From Hanleya hanleyi (taxonomy: Eukaryota > Mollusca > Polyplacophora > Lepidopleurida > Hanleyidae): a stretch of DNA of 64,000 nt. Made by a program: the position numbers and the translations under genes. Below the pieces are notes generated by a model that was not told the DNA's origin, ran no database searches, and worked only from the letters and a program-made list of their open reading frames with translations. The stretch spans positions 45,374 through 109,373 of the forward strand of contig JAVTVY010025141.1 of NCBI GenBank assembly GCA_036873755.1, given 5' to 3'. This document shows, in pieces, positions 34,362-48,552 of this stretch (the stretch's first letter is position 1; each line of letters starts with the position of its first letter).

Positions 34362-35745
34362 CAGGCCTTATTTTTTCAAAAACTGGCGTGAACGATTTAC
34401 CGTTCGCGTGATTTTTTGCGTACGTAACCTATCGTTCGGTTACGCACCAACTTCGCTGCGTAACCGATCGGTTACGTGAAAGGTTACGTGAATTTTCGAA
34501 ACAATTTAGAGCCACGTGTGGAAAAATCAAACCAGACACGGCGTACTCCAACTAAAACGTATTATTTCTTTAATTATTTCACGTGAGTTCGGTGTTTATT
34601 ACTAAAAAGACGCTTAGTTATGTGAAGATCGTCTACAAATGTAAAACAGAGCGTCATTCATTGAGAAAAGTTTGTTGAAACGCTTAAAAACGCACAGGTT
34701 GTTTACAAGCTTCTGCAACGAAATCCCGGAATCCCCTCCCCACGTTAAAAATATCAAATTGAAGGGCAACAACTCTGCTTTCATTTCAACACAACCTTAT
34801 TTCTTGTCACGTAGTAAAAATGGATTTTATTGGGTGAAAATGGTCATGTGTTTCGAATCCTTCCCATTCAACACAATAAACCCGCGAAAATGCTGATCAC
34901 CTGACGTAACCCGACTTCCTGATTGGTCAAGCTGCTCCAACTGCTCATTAAAATAAAATATCGTTGAGTTACGCATGCACCGTGGCCGAATTTGACCGAG
35001 TCAAAATGTCGGAGTTTTTTCACCGATTCACTTGGAATGTTTAATAAATATTCAACATTCGTTATGCTACGAGTAACCAGGAATACATACCGTGACATCT
35101 ATAAGAATTTTGACGAGTTATTTAGTCGAGATGAAGCAAAACAGACCGTCCATCGGTAGTATTCTGAACGTGATAAAAATTCCTTACGTGAGTTTTATGG
35201 CACATCATTTTCACCAAAATGCGATTCTTAAATATTTCAAAAGCTGTAAAATGCCAAATATGTTCTGAATGTATGTTCATGGTTTCAAAATGATTTATTG
35301 TGCATCAAATAACATCCATTATTTCAATTTATTGATCAATTCCAACGACCAGACAGTCGCGACTTCTTCTCCACAAATAGTTTTCGAGGCTAAACGTGCT
35401 GACCTATTTCCATCTGGGCATGCGTAATTGTCTGGCCAGTGAAAACGAAACCACCACGACACAAACAATTTAACTAGGCCATAAGCAATTCATGATTTAT
35501 CAAACAACCACGGCCGTGTAAATTAGCCTGCCAGTTGACAAAAGGAGAAAGAGAAAGTGGACGGTATACGCGGACTTTTGATTTTATTTTCACTTTGTGC
35601 AGACAGACAAAAATCAATGCCGACTTGTGAAAATAAGCTAGCAGATAAAATTCGGCCCCCGTGAATGGTGACCGTTCGCGTAAAATATGATTTGCGTAAC
35701 CTTCACGTAACCTGAACGAGCGTTCGCGTCAAAAAATAAGGCCTG
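34362..35745. mobile_element. 1,384-bp nonautonomous DNA transposon with 6-bp target duplication
   Basis: Termini CAGGCCTTATTTTTT (34362) and its complement AAAAAATAAGGCCTG (ending 35745) are perfect over 15 bp. The element is flanked by an exact TGTACC duplication (34356-34361, 35746-35751). Both subterminal regions repeat GTTACG/CGTAAC, including the perfect 18-bp palindrome CGTAACCGATCGGTTACG at 34459-34476. This suggests clustered transposase-binding sites. No transposase ORF is present. A 6-bp duplication is unusual: hAT makes 8, piggyBac 4, Tc1 2. The superfamily is unassigned. Confidence 0.75.
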
Positions 35746-36193
35746 TGTACCTGAATTTAACAAGTCTGATAGTGAAAATGTTTGATTGCTGAAATTGTGT
35801 GATACATGTATCCTAAAACAAAGGAATGTCAGTGGTTTATCAATTCTCCCTGTTGTCAGTTTGTAACTTCATAAACTGTCAGTTTAACAACCTCTGACTG
35901 CATTGGAATGAAATAGTGGTGCACATTCATATACGACTCAGAAACATAACTCATCAATTATGAATGAACATAATTGATCAATTATGAATGACAAAGGGTG
36001 CCTGCATCTAAACAGAGATGGAAAATGTATCCAGTTTATCTTGTAGAAAAAGAACAAGTTACACCTGTAGCTGCTCATCAATGCAAAACAGTACTATCTA
36101 CAATGTCATGCTTAGCTGGGATATCCTGGAATGGAATAGTTGCAATTATGCCAAAAGGTCTGGAATTGTCTACTTATAACAAAAAATCGACCA

Positions 36194-37130
36194 GAGGTCC
36201 ATGTCCCCCGCCAGCAGCACCAGTTATGGTCGATTACATCCACCATAACTGGCACTGCTGCTGCGGGGGCCATGGACCTCTATGGGGGCCATTGGATTAT
36301 GCTCGTTCATGAAACACAATCCTAACCGGGATCTCACCAAGGTCAAGGGACTCACCAAGTTTGAAGTACATGTAGATCAGTTGAATCGTACTCCAGCTAT
36401 TGTCCGGACAAGATCAAACTGCTTAAAATCCAATGAAATCCAGTATGGCTGATGGTGGCCATATTGAATTAAGCATGTCCTTGAAAAACAATCCTAATCC
36501 TCCTCTCAACAATGTCAAGGCACTCCCCAGGTATGAAGCAGATCAGTTGAATCGTTCTCAAGTTATTGTCCGGACAAGATCCCACTGCTTATAATCCAAT
36601 ATGGCGGCGGCCATATTAGATTACGCACATTGCTGAAAAACAATCCCAACCGTCCTCTCACCAATGTCAAGGCACACCCCAAATTTGAAGTTGATCGATT
36701 AAATCGTTCAAGAGTTATTGTGCGGACAAGAAAATCTAAGATCCAACTGCTTATAATCCAATATGGCTGATGGCGGCCATATTGGATTATGCACATCGCT
36801 GAAAAACAATACCAACCGTCCTCTTACCAATGTCAAGGCACACCCCAAGTTTGAAGTTCATCGGTTAAATCGTTCATGAGTTATTGTCCGGACAAGAAAA
36901 TCTAAGATCCAACTGCTTATAATCCAAAATGGCTGACGGCGGCCATATTGGATTACGCACATTGCTGAAAAACAATCCCAACCGCATCCTCTCGCCAATG
37001 TCAAGGCACACCCCAAGTTTGAAGTTGATCGGTTAAATCGTTCACGAGTTATTGTCCGGACAAGAAAATCTTACGGAATTACGGACACCGGTGTTTCTAA
37101 GTCCCCCCCCCCTACTAAGTAGCGGGGGAC
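36194..37130 (+). mobile_element. Pearl/HINE-like element B: ~150-170-bp unit array with 5' and 3' hairpins
   Basis: About five units, each with GGCCATATTGGATTACGCAC, GCTGAAAAACAATCCCAACC, ACCCCAAGTTTGAAGTTGAT and GTTATTGTCCGGACAAG. The start has a large imperfect hairpin, 36197-36282 (AGGTCCATGTCCCCCGCC ... GGGGGCCATGGACCT). The end has a hairpin of GTCCCCC against GCGGGGGAC, 37101-37130. The outer GTCCCCCGC and GCGGGGGAC are exact complements, like short terminal repeats. An ACGGACACCGG stretch precedes the final hairpin, as in element A. No coding content. Confidence 0.65.
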
Positions 37131-37543
37131 AATAAGCACATCTATACATGTACATATCCATGCAGGTCAACCCAGTACAAAACATGAAACTGAAACATGC
37201 GAAACCTGTATTTCACATGGAACACAATGTTCGTTTGTCATCTTTAGCATCCAGTCAGGGAACGCCGACTTGAACTACCGAACTGTTGGCCTGAGCCTTT
37301 GTTGAGATTTGCCATTGATCTTTAATAAACCTAGGAGCGAATGGGACTGAATAGATTTTTTGCTTATATATATACAAAAGATAAAATTCTGAAATTACAG
37401 TACATGTATATGTTTTTAGCAAACTACATTTTGCAACACAGACTTCAAAATAAGCATGGATTGATTTTTCCAGCAAAATATGTCAATCTACTGAGCAGAA
37501 CATTGCCTCACTCGGGTGCAGGTTGGTGCTTGCTGGGGATTAA
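37131..37543. other. Intergenic, nothing recognised
   Basis: AT-rich DNA between element B and the SINE-like copy; short ORFs have no recognisable features. Confidence 0.5.
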
Positions 37544-37855
37544 GTGACTGAGTGAATAGAATTTAACGTCGCTTTCAACAATATTTCAGCTATATCATGA
37601 CGAACCAACTAAGCACCGTCCAGCCCAGTTGTGTTCCTGCTACTTCAAAGAAGAAATCTTTGAAGCAGCGTGGAACCAGACACCCTCCATCCACCCTATA
37701 AAACACTGAGGACAGCACACAAGACCCAGACAGGACACTTACATGGTGCAATAAAGACAAGTGATATTACAGTGCTAGACATCACATTATCAAGTTCCTG
37801 TTGCTTCTCAGCAAAATGCATTGAAGCAACAGGAACCTGTACCCACCCAACCACC
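37544..37855 (-). mobile_element. SINE-like repeat, near-complete copy 3
   Basis: A ~312-bp copy collinear with 32981-33305, including CACTTACATGGTGCAATAAA and the hairpin TTCCTGTTGCTTC / GAAGCAACAGGAAC. It ends in GTGACTGAGTGAATAGAATT, the weak remains of the (TCAC)n tail. Confidence 0.65.
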
Positions 37856-40800
37856 TGCAGCTACTATCAGTATCAGAAGTAAATCAACTAGAAATGTGTA
37901 GCTTAGATCAGACTAGCTTTTATGCATTGTCCACCATCTTTCTGCTTATGACATGATGAGAGATAGTTGCGCAGTAAGATTGGGATGCATCAAGTTTGTG
38001 CAGATTTAAAACAAAAATCGACTGATGTAACACAGATAAGCTACTAGAATTCAAATATTCAGTCAAATTATGAAACCTGCATGATTAGTCTTATATAAAT
38101 CCATGATCTCCCTCATGGTCGACAACGCATCTTGTCTTCTGTGTGTAGAGACTGTGCAAGCTAGAGTCTATTTAACTAGTGCCAGTGTCACCTAGCTATT
38201 CTAATCTACTGTTTCTAGTTGATTGCTTCTGATACTATAATATACATACATTGTATATGAACAATTTAAATGGATAACATGTTCCACCCTATTCTGACAG
38301 ACCCAGTTCATGAAAAATTCCAAGTACATGTAAATGTCATTATATCAAAAGACCCAAAAAAATTTTGATGCATCTACAGTAGCTTTTAATCTATGCTGAA
38401 AATATTGTGAATTAGAGTAAAACCAGACTTACCTCAACATGCTCAAGCTACATCCAAAAGTATATATGTTATTGGGGAAACTTGCATGTTAACTATATAG
38501 ACATGTACATATCAAGGCTATGTGCAGGGAACTGAACCCAACATAAACAAGATAAGAACATGAACATCTACCAGTCAGGCATCAGCTGATCTGGCTATCA
38601 GTAGGATGTCAATCAAAATGTCTATATGGGGCTCATGAGGGGTGAGTAGCCAGTGGGAGGGGGCTCATGAGGGGTGAGTAGCCAGTGGGAGGAGGGTCTC
38701 AAAAGTTCAAAGGGACACAGCTAAAATTACAAAATATGTAGAAAATAGTTTTATATTTTGAATCACTGAATAACAGTTGTCAACACAACATCACTGGCAT
38801 GGACAAGTTGTCAAGAATGGGGATGGGCTTCAATCTCAGGGGTCTCCCGCCCTTCCCGTCCCAGTGTACGGATTTTTTGAAAATTGATGGTAAATTGGCA
38901 ATCACTGGGAGTATTTGGGTGGTTTAAGATTGCAACAATTGAACTTTTAATTTGTGCTGAAATGTTTTATAACAACAGCAGCGATCACCAAAAAAATAGT
39001 CATGGAAATACATTGATGTAAGCTGAAATGAAATTAGAGAAATTTACCTGATGAGCATACATGTAAATAATCTTTCTCTGCTATTTTTGCCCTTTTTTTT
39101 CATTTTTGGCTGGCAAAATTTAGGGGCTTGGCCAACTCATACTAACCCACCCACCCCCATCAAGCCTAAGCCATTTCACATGAATATTCATGATATTAAA
39201 GTCAGTCTCAGTCACAGAACATAAGAGTTTCCTGACAGGGGTCAAAGTAAATCAGTCAGAAATTTATACATGAAGTGCCTGCATACAGTCTGCATGGTGA
39301 GCTACATTTTAGGTCACGGATTAGAATAGCAAAGATAACAAAGCATGATGGTTGACCATTTATCTTTGACATTTATAACATGATGCTGGCATGCATAGCC
39401 AAGGACCAAATCCATCAGAAATTGTTTCTGTTGTTTACATGTATGTATAGGCTTACACAATCCCAGTTACCGGGATATTGCAAGAAAGTCTACATGTATT
39501 ATCACATATAAATTTCATCAGCCTCAAATTCATGAAAATTAAATGCAAGCCTGCATGTACTCACAGATGTACATGTCTGTACTATCAACAGCAAGTCTCA
39601 AATTATCAATTCAATCTGATCATCAGGTGCAGTACATTAAATATTGTCTTTTGACACTATGTCGAGTAGAATGCTCACATTCATAGGGAACCCATTTGTT
39701 CAATTATATATCATTTGCCCTAACTACATGTAACTCACCTAAATAGATTGATTACCATGTATCAATTCATCAATGTGTTTTCACGACTCCACGAATACAA
39801 TGGCAAGAACTACATGTAGCTATTAGGACAAGAAGTAGATAATTCATCATTATATGCATTCACTCCACATATGAATGTGCAGCTTTCAATGCTCCGTTTA
39901 AAATTATATAACAATTTTGGACAACCTAAATAGCCCTTATCAATAATATATGACTTTACTTCCCTGCACATAGACAATTTCAATAGACAATTAAAATTGC
40001 TTCATTACATATTAGTCCAAATTGTACCTACCATATGCACACCATGCAACAATAGTACTAAATGTGGTCCGAACTGCCTACCTTTGTCTAGACTGTCACT
40101 GTAATACGCGCTCGCTGCCACACTCAGCCACCCCGCTGCAAATTTAATGAGGTTAGGCCTATACGCAAGCCAGGTGCTTATGAATATATTCATGATATTG
40201 TGCGCTGTCCTTACCTGACAGTATTAAATTAGAGCTAGACCCAGACATGTGGTATGGAAAAATGTTCACTGTTATCAGGGCCTTCAGAGTAAAATACAAA
40301 AACAGATTTCGGCATGGTTCGTGGTGTTTGTGTGGCTGCATAAAACCCATTCATACATTGGGGGCATAGCAGCACAAAAATGTATCACAAAAGCAGGAGA
40401 AATATGTACAGGTGAAGATATCAATGCCGATGTATCTATATGTAGCTCGCCTGACTGGTTCGCAGTCTTACATTTGCAGTGAGCCGATTCAGAATCATTA
40501 CTCCCACACAGGCTCTAATCTAGTTCTATCAGCGATATTCAGAAACTGCCGTTGGCATGTAGTGCCCTTGCAGCAAAAAACGAAAAAAGAAAAAATAATA
40601 GTAATTTTTTTTTTAATTTTCTTTTTTTTAGAAATCATGACTGAATATTCAGAAATCATGACTGAATATTCTTAAGCTGTCTTCTTTAGTTGCTACAACT
40701 ATACCATTACCAGTTTCAACATGCTTTCAGGGAGCAACAATTCGCCCCCCCCCCCCCCAAAAAAAAACTGCCTCCTCCCAGCTCGCCACTCAGATTATTC

Positions 40801-42130
40801 ACCACAGGCGACTTTTCCTCCCCTACCTGGCACTTACAAACCTCTGCCCTTTAATTCTGGATTAGGCCATGCTACATGATTTGCATGCATGTAGACACTA
40901 AAACGTGCTTGATAAATTAATACTTCAATATAGTCTAAGCAATCAATCACTCCATGTCTTAGGTCAAAACTAATAAGCCTGTATACTGAATAAATTTGGC
41001 CACTCTTCAAATAATTTAAGAGAAATGAAACACACTTAAGTCAAGTTTCACAAAACATACTGTCCAATCATTCCATCATTTGGACTTTGGATTGTTCCAA
41101 TAAATCTGTCACCAACATATCATCTCTAAGACTTGTAGGAAATTGCACTGCGATTGATTATCGTTAGAGCATTTACATGAGTACCATAATGACTGACATT
41201 TATAAGACTCTAATAATTTGATAGCCTGAAACACACAAAGACACCCACATGTGGACAACAAAGTTTTTGGATCCAAAATTGTCAGCATCAAGAGTATCCA
41301 AATACGTGCATTGAAGTGCATTTGCCTTTAGATACATGATAAAAAAACATATATTTCTTGTTACAGCATAGCTCGAATAACATGTTTACATTACCTATCA
41401 GTACGAATGCACTTGGAAGAAACTCGACGGATCATTTTTTCCAGAGGTACCGGTATTTGTATGTCACCTTATTGCGGTGCGGTGCAAACTGTGAACACCA
41501 ACTGAAAACCTGAATACAATCCACTGCAAGTGGGCGTTGAATTGATTTCCTCAGCATTTCGGTAACGCCTGACTTTATGCCACATAGGCCAGCCAGTCGA
41601 CACAAAGGTCAAGGAGTATGTATTTCCTTTACTATATATACATGTATATCCATCCGGTTGATCCCATCAAATGTATAAATAAATTCTGAGAAGAGAAGGT
41701 TTTTGTTGAAAAGAAAGGCTTTTATCTGTTTCCTTATTACGTAATTATCTTGTTATGTAGAAATGTTCTTCTAATTGTCTACTTTAGATAAGGAAAAAAA
41801 AAAAAATAGCTCAGCATGACAACTTGTTCTTCAAATCAAAAACAGGAGACAAGCTGGCAACAACTGGACCAGTTTTTCCTCAAACTATTTTACAAAAGTG
41901 TGGGAAAATATTTTTAAACTTGTCAGTCTGTGACCCTATAAGACATATTACATGTAACGAACAAGGTACATTGTACAAAGTAAGTGAAATATTAACACCC
42001 ATATATGATTATGAAATGACATTTAGGCAAGTGAATTTGTCAGTGTTCACATCTTATGCTCATGCATACAGATATTAATAATACAACATCATCTATGCTC
42101 ATAATCCACACTGCATCATTTTTGTCATCT
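37856..42130. other. Intergenic with small duplications
   Basis: No supported gene. Two fresh-looking direct duplications stand out: a ~34-bp unit (CTCATGAGGGGTGAGTAGCC...) twice at 38630-38697, and a 20-bp unit AAATCATGACTGAATATTC twice at 40632-40671. A C-run/A-run is at 40745-40768. Confidence 0.5.
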
Positions 42131-42139
42131 GAAATGTCG

Positions 42140-42320
42140 GGTTAAATATTGCCAAATACAATTTACCAAATAATTGTAATATTGCCAAATATTAAATTAT
42201 AATATTGCCAAATAATTCTAATATTGTAATTTACCAAATAATCGTAATATTGCCAAATATTACAATATGTAATTGTAATATTGCCAAATACAATTAAATA
42301 TTGCCAACAATTTACCCAAA
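42140..42320. repeat. AT-rich tandem repeat, TAATATTGCCAAATA
   Basis: The 15-nt phrase TAATATTGCCAAATA or close variants recur about seven times with spacers of 5-15 bp. Low complexity, no coding potential. Confidence 0.7.
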
Positions 42321-45300
42321 TTGTTTTTAATGCTTTATAAGTAGAGCTTCACTGGCTGAAGTAGAGCTTCAGCCAGTCAAAAGCACTTTGGGCTTTATTC
42401 TGGAGAGCTCATCAATAAAACATTTATGGTACCTCTACAGAACTTGACAATTCAAATTGGTGTACCAGAAATTGAGCACACTGGAGATTGTACATGTTTT
42501 ACAGGTGGCATTGGCTGTCACAACAATATGTAAATTGCTTGACTCCAAACACCTAGATCAGTTGGCGATATCCATGATGCAAGACGAAAAAGGACTGGGA
42601 AGGAGCAACCACCTCGCTGGGGGTCTAATAACACTCCAGCCACCAGTCAGATTTTTGGACCGGATTCGAGGCCTTCGCGCACATCGCCGGAAGTGACATC
42701 ATAAAATAGATGTACATGTATACCGAACATTTCGATTACTTTTCAAGTCTGCATAATACTTCTGTTGACCTAGCGTTAAAAAGAATTATCTGGAGATAAT
42801 TTTCCCTGTTTATCTGGACAGAGCATATGAAAAGTAGTTCGCTCATGTGCAACACTAAAGGAGTTGTTCGGCTGGATTCAAACTGAACCGTGCATTGGTT
42901 GGTTTCCCCTATACGTCATAGCAACGTAGTAAAGGTCAACTTCCGCTATTGGTGGCAGGGATGGTAATGGAGCCTGCGAAATGGAGCATGCGCTGTGGGG
43001 AGGTTGGGGAAGGAGCTGTACTTGTGTACTGGGGCAAATAGGCATGGGTGCAACTGGACTTGTGTATGAGCAGATGGGTTACTATGGAAGCTCAAGATCT
43101 TTCCATAAAAGAATGTCAACATCTGAGATTATATCACATCCTAATGTTAGTCATCATAATAACTTGTTATGAATGGCGAGTAACTCAATTCAACACTAAT
43201 GAACCAGGGCTCATAATCAGCAAGATCAGTCATGTATACGGAGGGACACACGGACAGACAAAGCGTTTCTTATATGCCCCTGTCAGGGTGAGATGTACAC
43301 CCAATTCCTTGGTTTAATAGACAGGGTTAATAATTAGGACAGGTCTGTGCACAAAAATTAGAGGAATATACAGAATATACCCCAAATTCAGACAAACATA
43401 GCATATTTGTCCCATTATACATGTATACTCATTAAATACCTAATTATATTGAGTCTTTCTAAACTTGTTAGGGTCAACTAGAGTCTAGAGCCATATTCAA
43501 TAATAATATTAATATATGTATTTCAAATTTTCCTCAAATTAGGGAGACCTCACCTATATGATACCTACAACAGGCCCTGCTCACCTTAATTCTCTCTCCC
43601 TTTCGTCCGGCAGGTTTTCATTTCCACCATCTTCAAACATGTGTAAAATTCAGCCAGGAAACACCGGCTGTCCGGGTCAAATTACTTTTTCTTTGTTAAG
43701 TAACTGCATGTTCATTAGATCATATGTTGTCCGACTCCAAAGCTCAGATCATGGTATGCCGTGAGGGGAATCGGGACAGAGGCACAAAAAGTATCTACCC
43801 TAAAGTACTCGAATAACTACATTGTAATAGGATTTTCCATCTCCAGAACTTTGCGTTCTCCGACATGGTATCAAATTGTCCACTGTCAGATTTTCCATCT
43901 GATTGCATTAGGGGCTCGGTGCACAGCTTTTGTGCGCATAGATCTCGGCCAACCATCATCATCCATTACTAAACGAAGCAGAGTGGGCCCAGTCAGAGGG
44001 TGTTACACCGACAGATTAGGAAGTTTACACACTCTGACTTCGATAGCCACCTAATAACTCGAGTTTGTTAGATGGAATCTGCCTTCAAACACAGATTCTG
44101 ATAACACAGCTATCAATTTTCAATCTCCATCACAGATTGCACATTGGCCAGGAAATACACAGGATATTATGGATTTTTCTGCTCAGGTGACCAGAAATTT
44201 ATCCTTTCCAGAATGTAGTCACTTAGCTCTGTGTTTTTAGTCACATGATCAGAAAGGTCATAATACTGAAGCATAGGTCAAATTATGTCAGCAGGTCGAA
44301 AAGGCAATATAATGATCGATGTTTTCTCTGCGCATATTATCAGCATCATAACAGTCACGAGAGATAGTATATATGGACGAGGAAGCTCAGGTCGGTCAAA
44401 AATTTTTGAATTTACCGGTACCATAATTTTTCTCTCCCATTTTCATTTTTGTCAACTACATGTATGGACTGCCGACACATTTTACCTACCTACATCTATA
44501 TGTACATTCAGAGCTGTGATAGGTGAGCTGCCGCATCCACCTTCCCTAAAGTACCACCTATCCCATTTTGCCATTTCTAAGTTGTTGTATTAATATTCTT
44601 ATAAAAATTTCCAGTCACTCAATTATTAAAGAAATCCATTTAATGAATCTTTCAAATGAATAGATTAATTTTCTCTGCATGTAGCCTGATTAATTGTGAC
44701 TGTTTACCTCAAGAGGGTGCACTGATTCAGCAAAGGATTCTATTCCTCTGTCACAGATGGTACTATAGCAATAAAGATTACTTACTGACTTACATGTATG
44801 TACACGGTCACCATGGGTTTTTGAGCAAGCCCAAAAGGATAACTTGGAGATAATTTGTTGTCCGACAAAATGCAGATGATCTGATGGTTTTTGCTATTCG
44901 TGAAAATGATGAGTTCATTTCAGGTCTCATAACACCGATTTATATCATTAGCAAAGCTGATTTACCATGTATACCTGCCATGTCAAATGAGCAGCATCCA
45001 TCCTTCAGCTATTTCGATGGAGATGCCAACAGGTCCACAGGTATTCGTATCACATTGTTATATATCACCGGCCCAACACACATTGTCGTCAACAGTTTAT
45101 GTGACCTTGACAATGACTGGATGCATGAGAACAAAGACGAACAACCTCCACATGGTGTAGATATATATACCGGTACATGATAAAATGACTATATTTACTA
45201 TATTGTTCATTGACCATGCCCTGATCACTGAAGCATGACAGGCAAAAACTGTTTGCACTGCTCTCACTCTATATGTTACCATTCATCAGATCAAGTTAAT

Positions 45301-47402
45301 AGACCATAAACAGGGATTGAATCTGTTGACGTGGTATTTTCATAAACAAACAGAGTCTACGTCAGCATACTATTTTTTTTGCCTGAATGGATTTGAACCT
45401 CTCCTCTGGCCCTGGAGTTCAATGGCTCAGAAAAGTGTCCAAGTCAAACAACTAATATCACCAGGCATGACAGGGTCTCAATCATGTCAATGGGCTAATA
45501 TTAACTAAACAACTTGCAGTCTGACAAAACTTTTCACACACCCACTTGCATAAATTTGTCTTTCTTTTATTGTTAGACCTACATGTATATGTATGTGCAT
45601 TACCATTATCCATTTTCGTAATATTTATTAAAAGGAGTAATTGTCCAGGATTACATTATAAATATATCGGCCAGGAGAGCGATAGATATGATGTTATATG
45701 TATCTCAGTTTGAATGAACATCTTTACATTCATGTAAAATGTGCCTCCATTCATGTCTGTAAGTGTTGGCATCCACTGATTAACTTGGCATAATATAGAC
45801 ATGATAGAAGGGGGACTCCAAAAATATTTGTGAGAAGCATTTTGTAGATTAAATGTATCGACAAATATTTATTGATGACAACTATCAGGAATGGTTTACA
45901 ACAGGTTCCATGGGTTTATACAAGTTTTACAAAACATTAAAAAAGAAATCAACCAGTCAGACATACATGTACCATATAATAAGTAATGTTTTCTGAATTT
46001 CAGGTTAGAAGATCATCTATCGGATTACCATTTATATTTTGTGTAATCAGGTGTTTAACCCGGACGTACACATTACAGGTTACATATATGGTCTAATCAA
46101 TGATCATGGTAACTTGCAACATGTTTCCTGAGAAACTATTACAGCACAGGCCTGTGGTGGCATAGTCTCAGCTAGAAACTTCGACCTGGGTTCAAAAACA
46201 TTGTTTGGGGTAAAAATTATGTATTATATACCAAGGGTTTGTTCAAATCATTTGTCGGCAAAATGAGTGTTGTTGTTGTTAAAGAGTATTTTGGAAAATG
46301 CTGAAAAGTATGCTTAAAGATAATGACATTGCATATGCAGTTTAATTAGTTTTTGGACTTGTGTAAAGTTTAAAATACTGGGAGTGCAAGCTTGAAACCC
46401 AGCAGCAAATTAAAAACCTTACCACTGAACATGTCACTTTTGGTCAATCTGAATTATGCAATATGGACTTAATCTCCTGCAAAATACAGAAAAAGAAAAG
46501 GTTGCCATAAACATATCGGTAGGGGCAATTTTCGGGGTTTTTTGCCGAATAGTTGATACTGAATTTTGAACAATTTCCCAGATTAAATTTTATGAACATG
46601 TACCAGTAAACAAAGATAAATTTGGAAAGTTATTCAAATTCATTGTCAACTATTCAGCCAAAAGCGATTCGCCCTTACCAAATGTTTGTTTGGTAACTTT
46701 CCTTTTTCTGTAGTTTGGCAATTTTAGCAGAAACTTAAATGCCAATTCGCCTATAAATCAAATTTCATGCTTGCATGCAGCTGATGCTAGGCAGCAGTTG
46801 TTTAGTTGTCTCAGCTGGCAGCTGTGTCTAATGATTATGACTGCAAACTTAAGACTCTTTTCAGTATGTATGTATTGAATTTAAACACTAGTAATACGAA
46901 AAGCAGTACAGTTTGAAAGAATATATTGGTCAAGAAATACTTTGTCATTGTCTGAGTTTTTTTTTGATTATAAAGAATTATTTCTTTTCAATTCAAAAAT
47001 CAACAAAAAGAACCAGACTGTGGGCCTGAATCCCATGTCTGTCAATTGTAACCATTAATAAAATAGTTGTGAAATGGAAGATGAGTAACATTGGTGAAAA
47101 ACTTACCGAATCCTGTGAATGATTCTTAGGAGGCTGATATACGGACAATTATTTGAAAGCCACGTAATAGGAAACAGCCTGTTATTGGGTGTATTATGAC
47201 TGGATATAGTAAAGTTGTAAATCAAAATGTTCCTCGTCCCGTGGAGAATCCCACTATATCAAGTTTGGCATGCATGTCTATCTGGATAAATAAAACATGC
47301 AGAACAAGTGTTCTTCAGGCTGCTGCCAGCAGTATAAAATTGCTTATTTATATCATGTTGAATTATCAAACTTTGGTGTACCTGTGCTGTTAAAATAAAT
47401 AT
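42321..47402. other. Intergenic, nothing recognised
   Basis: A five-kb stretch with only short, low-quality open frames on both strands. I found no family resemblance, RNA gene or terminal repeats. Confidence 0.45.
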
Positions 47403-48552
47403 ACAGATAAAGATAAGATTTATTTTGCACAATTTCACACGGCAGGGGTCAAGGGCAACACATGATACACATAGATATACTAGTACCTCATTAAATTACA
47501 ACACATACATGTATAAGGGAAGTACCCTTAAAGCCTCACTTGTATGTTTCGAAACATTCAAATACAAATTTTGCCACACAATGGAGAATACAAGGATTTT
47601 TAGTTGACATATTAGCAGTGAATAAGTTTGAGCTGTTATCTTGGATATACCCAGGTCTAGTAGCGTTAATAGCATTATATAGTTCAGCACATTTTTCACT
47701 GTGTCTGCCACAGGAAAGCAAGAAATCAGATTCATTTTCAACTACCTTGAATGCAAGAACTACAGAGTCGATTGGTAATGCTATTTTTGCTGTACCTTCC
47801 TCTTTCAATTTGGAGAGGGTGTGCACTAATCCTCAAACTCAACAAAGCTGACCAATGTTTTCGATTTGGAATACTTAATATTTGCGACTCCATCTCAAAA
47901 CTCTTTTTAAAGGTTCTATAAGTATCTAATTTAGACATTTTTGCACTAGATTCCTTCCACTGTATACTAAAAAGTTAACATGTAACTAGAGATTCTGCCA
48001 GAAAATTAATAGTGGAGTTAGGGAATCTGCAGTACTGATTTTCCCATATGTGGCAACAGTTTAGTTTTTGGAGAATTTCTTTTATAAATTTTACCCAATT
48101 TGGACTGTTGTGGGCTCTGCAATCTTCCACCTGCTCCAGATAGGCTTTGTATAATAATGATGAGGGATTAGAGTCAAAAATATGTAAAAGAAATTTGATG
48201 CTTCCTAATATAAACTGACATATCAATGGAGTCCTCCAACTTCACCGAGTACAGCTAAGTGAACTGATTTTGAGTGTACACCCATAACTTGCTTACAGAA
48301 TCTGAGATGAACTTTTTCAATTGGACTAACATTAATTAAAAAAGAGTTAAGTATACCTTTAACATGGTTGTAGCCATCTAAAACCTCAGAACCGTATAAC
48401 AATATAGGTTTGATAACACCATCAAATAGCAGAAGACTATGTTCCACATTAATATCAGATGAAAATACAGAGTTCTTAAGCACAAATAGGGCTTTGTTCG
48501 CACGATCAGCAAGGTTAGACTGTGCTTTATTAAACTTACCATTACTATGTAC
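47403..48552 (-). pseudogene. LINE (non-LTR retrotransposon) 3' part, degenerate
   Basis: On the minus strand, 48552 downwards encodes the end of a reverse transcriptase ORF. Segments read GKFNKAQSNLADRANKALFV, DGVIKPILLYGSEV and IEKVHLRFCKQVMGV. A C-terminal part follows with LRISAHPLQIERGRY and a Cys-containing VENESDFLLSC region. Frames change at least twice, so it is dead. The 3' end near 47403 is AT-rich with ATCTTATCTTTATCT. The clade is CR1/jockey-like by motif memory only. The 5' part continues at 50866 beyond an inserted element. Confidence 0.75.
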
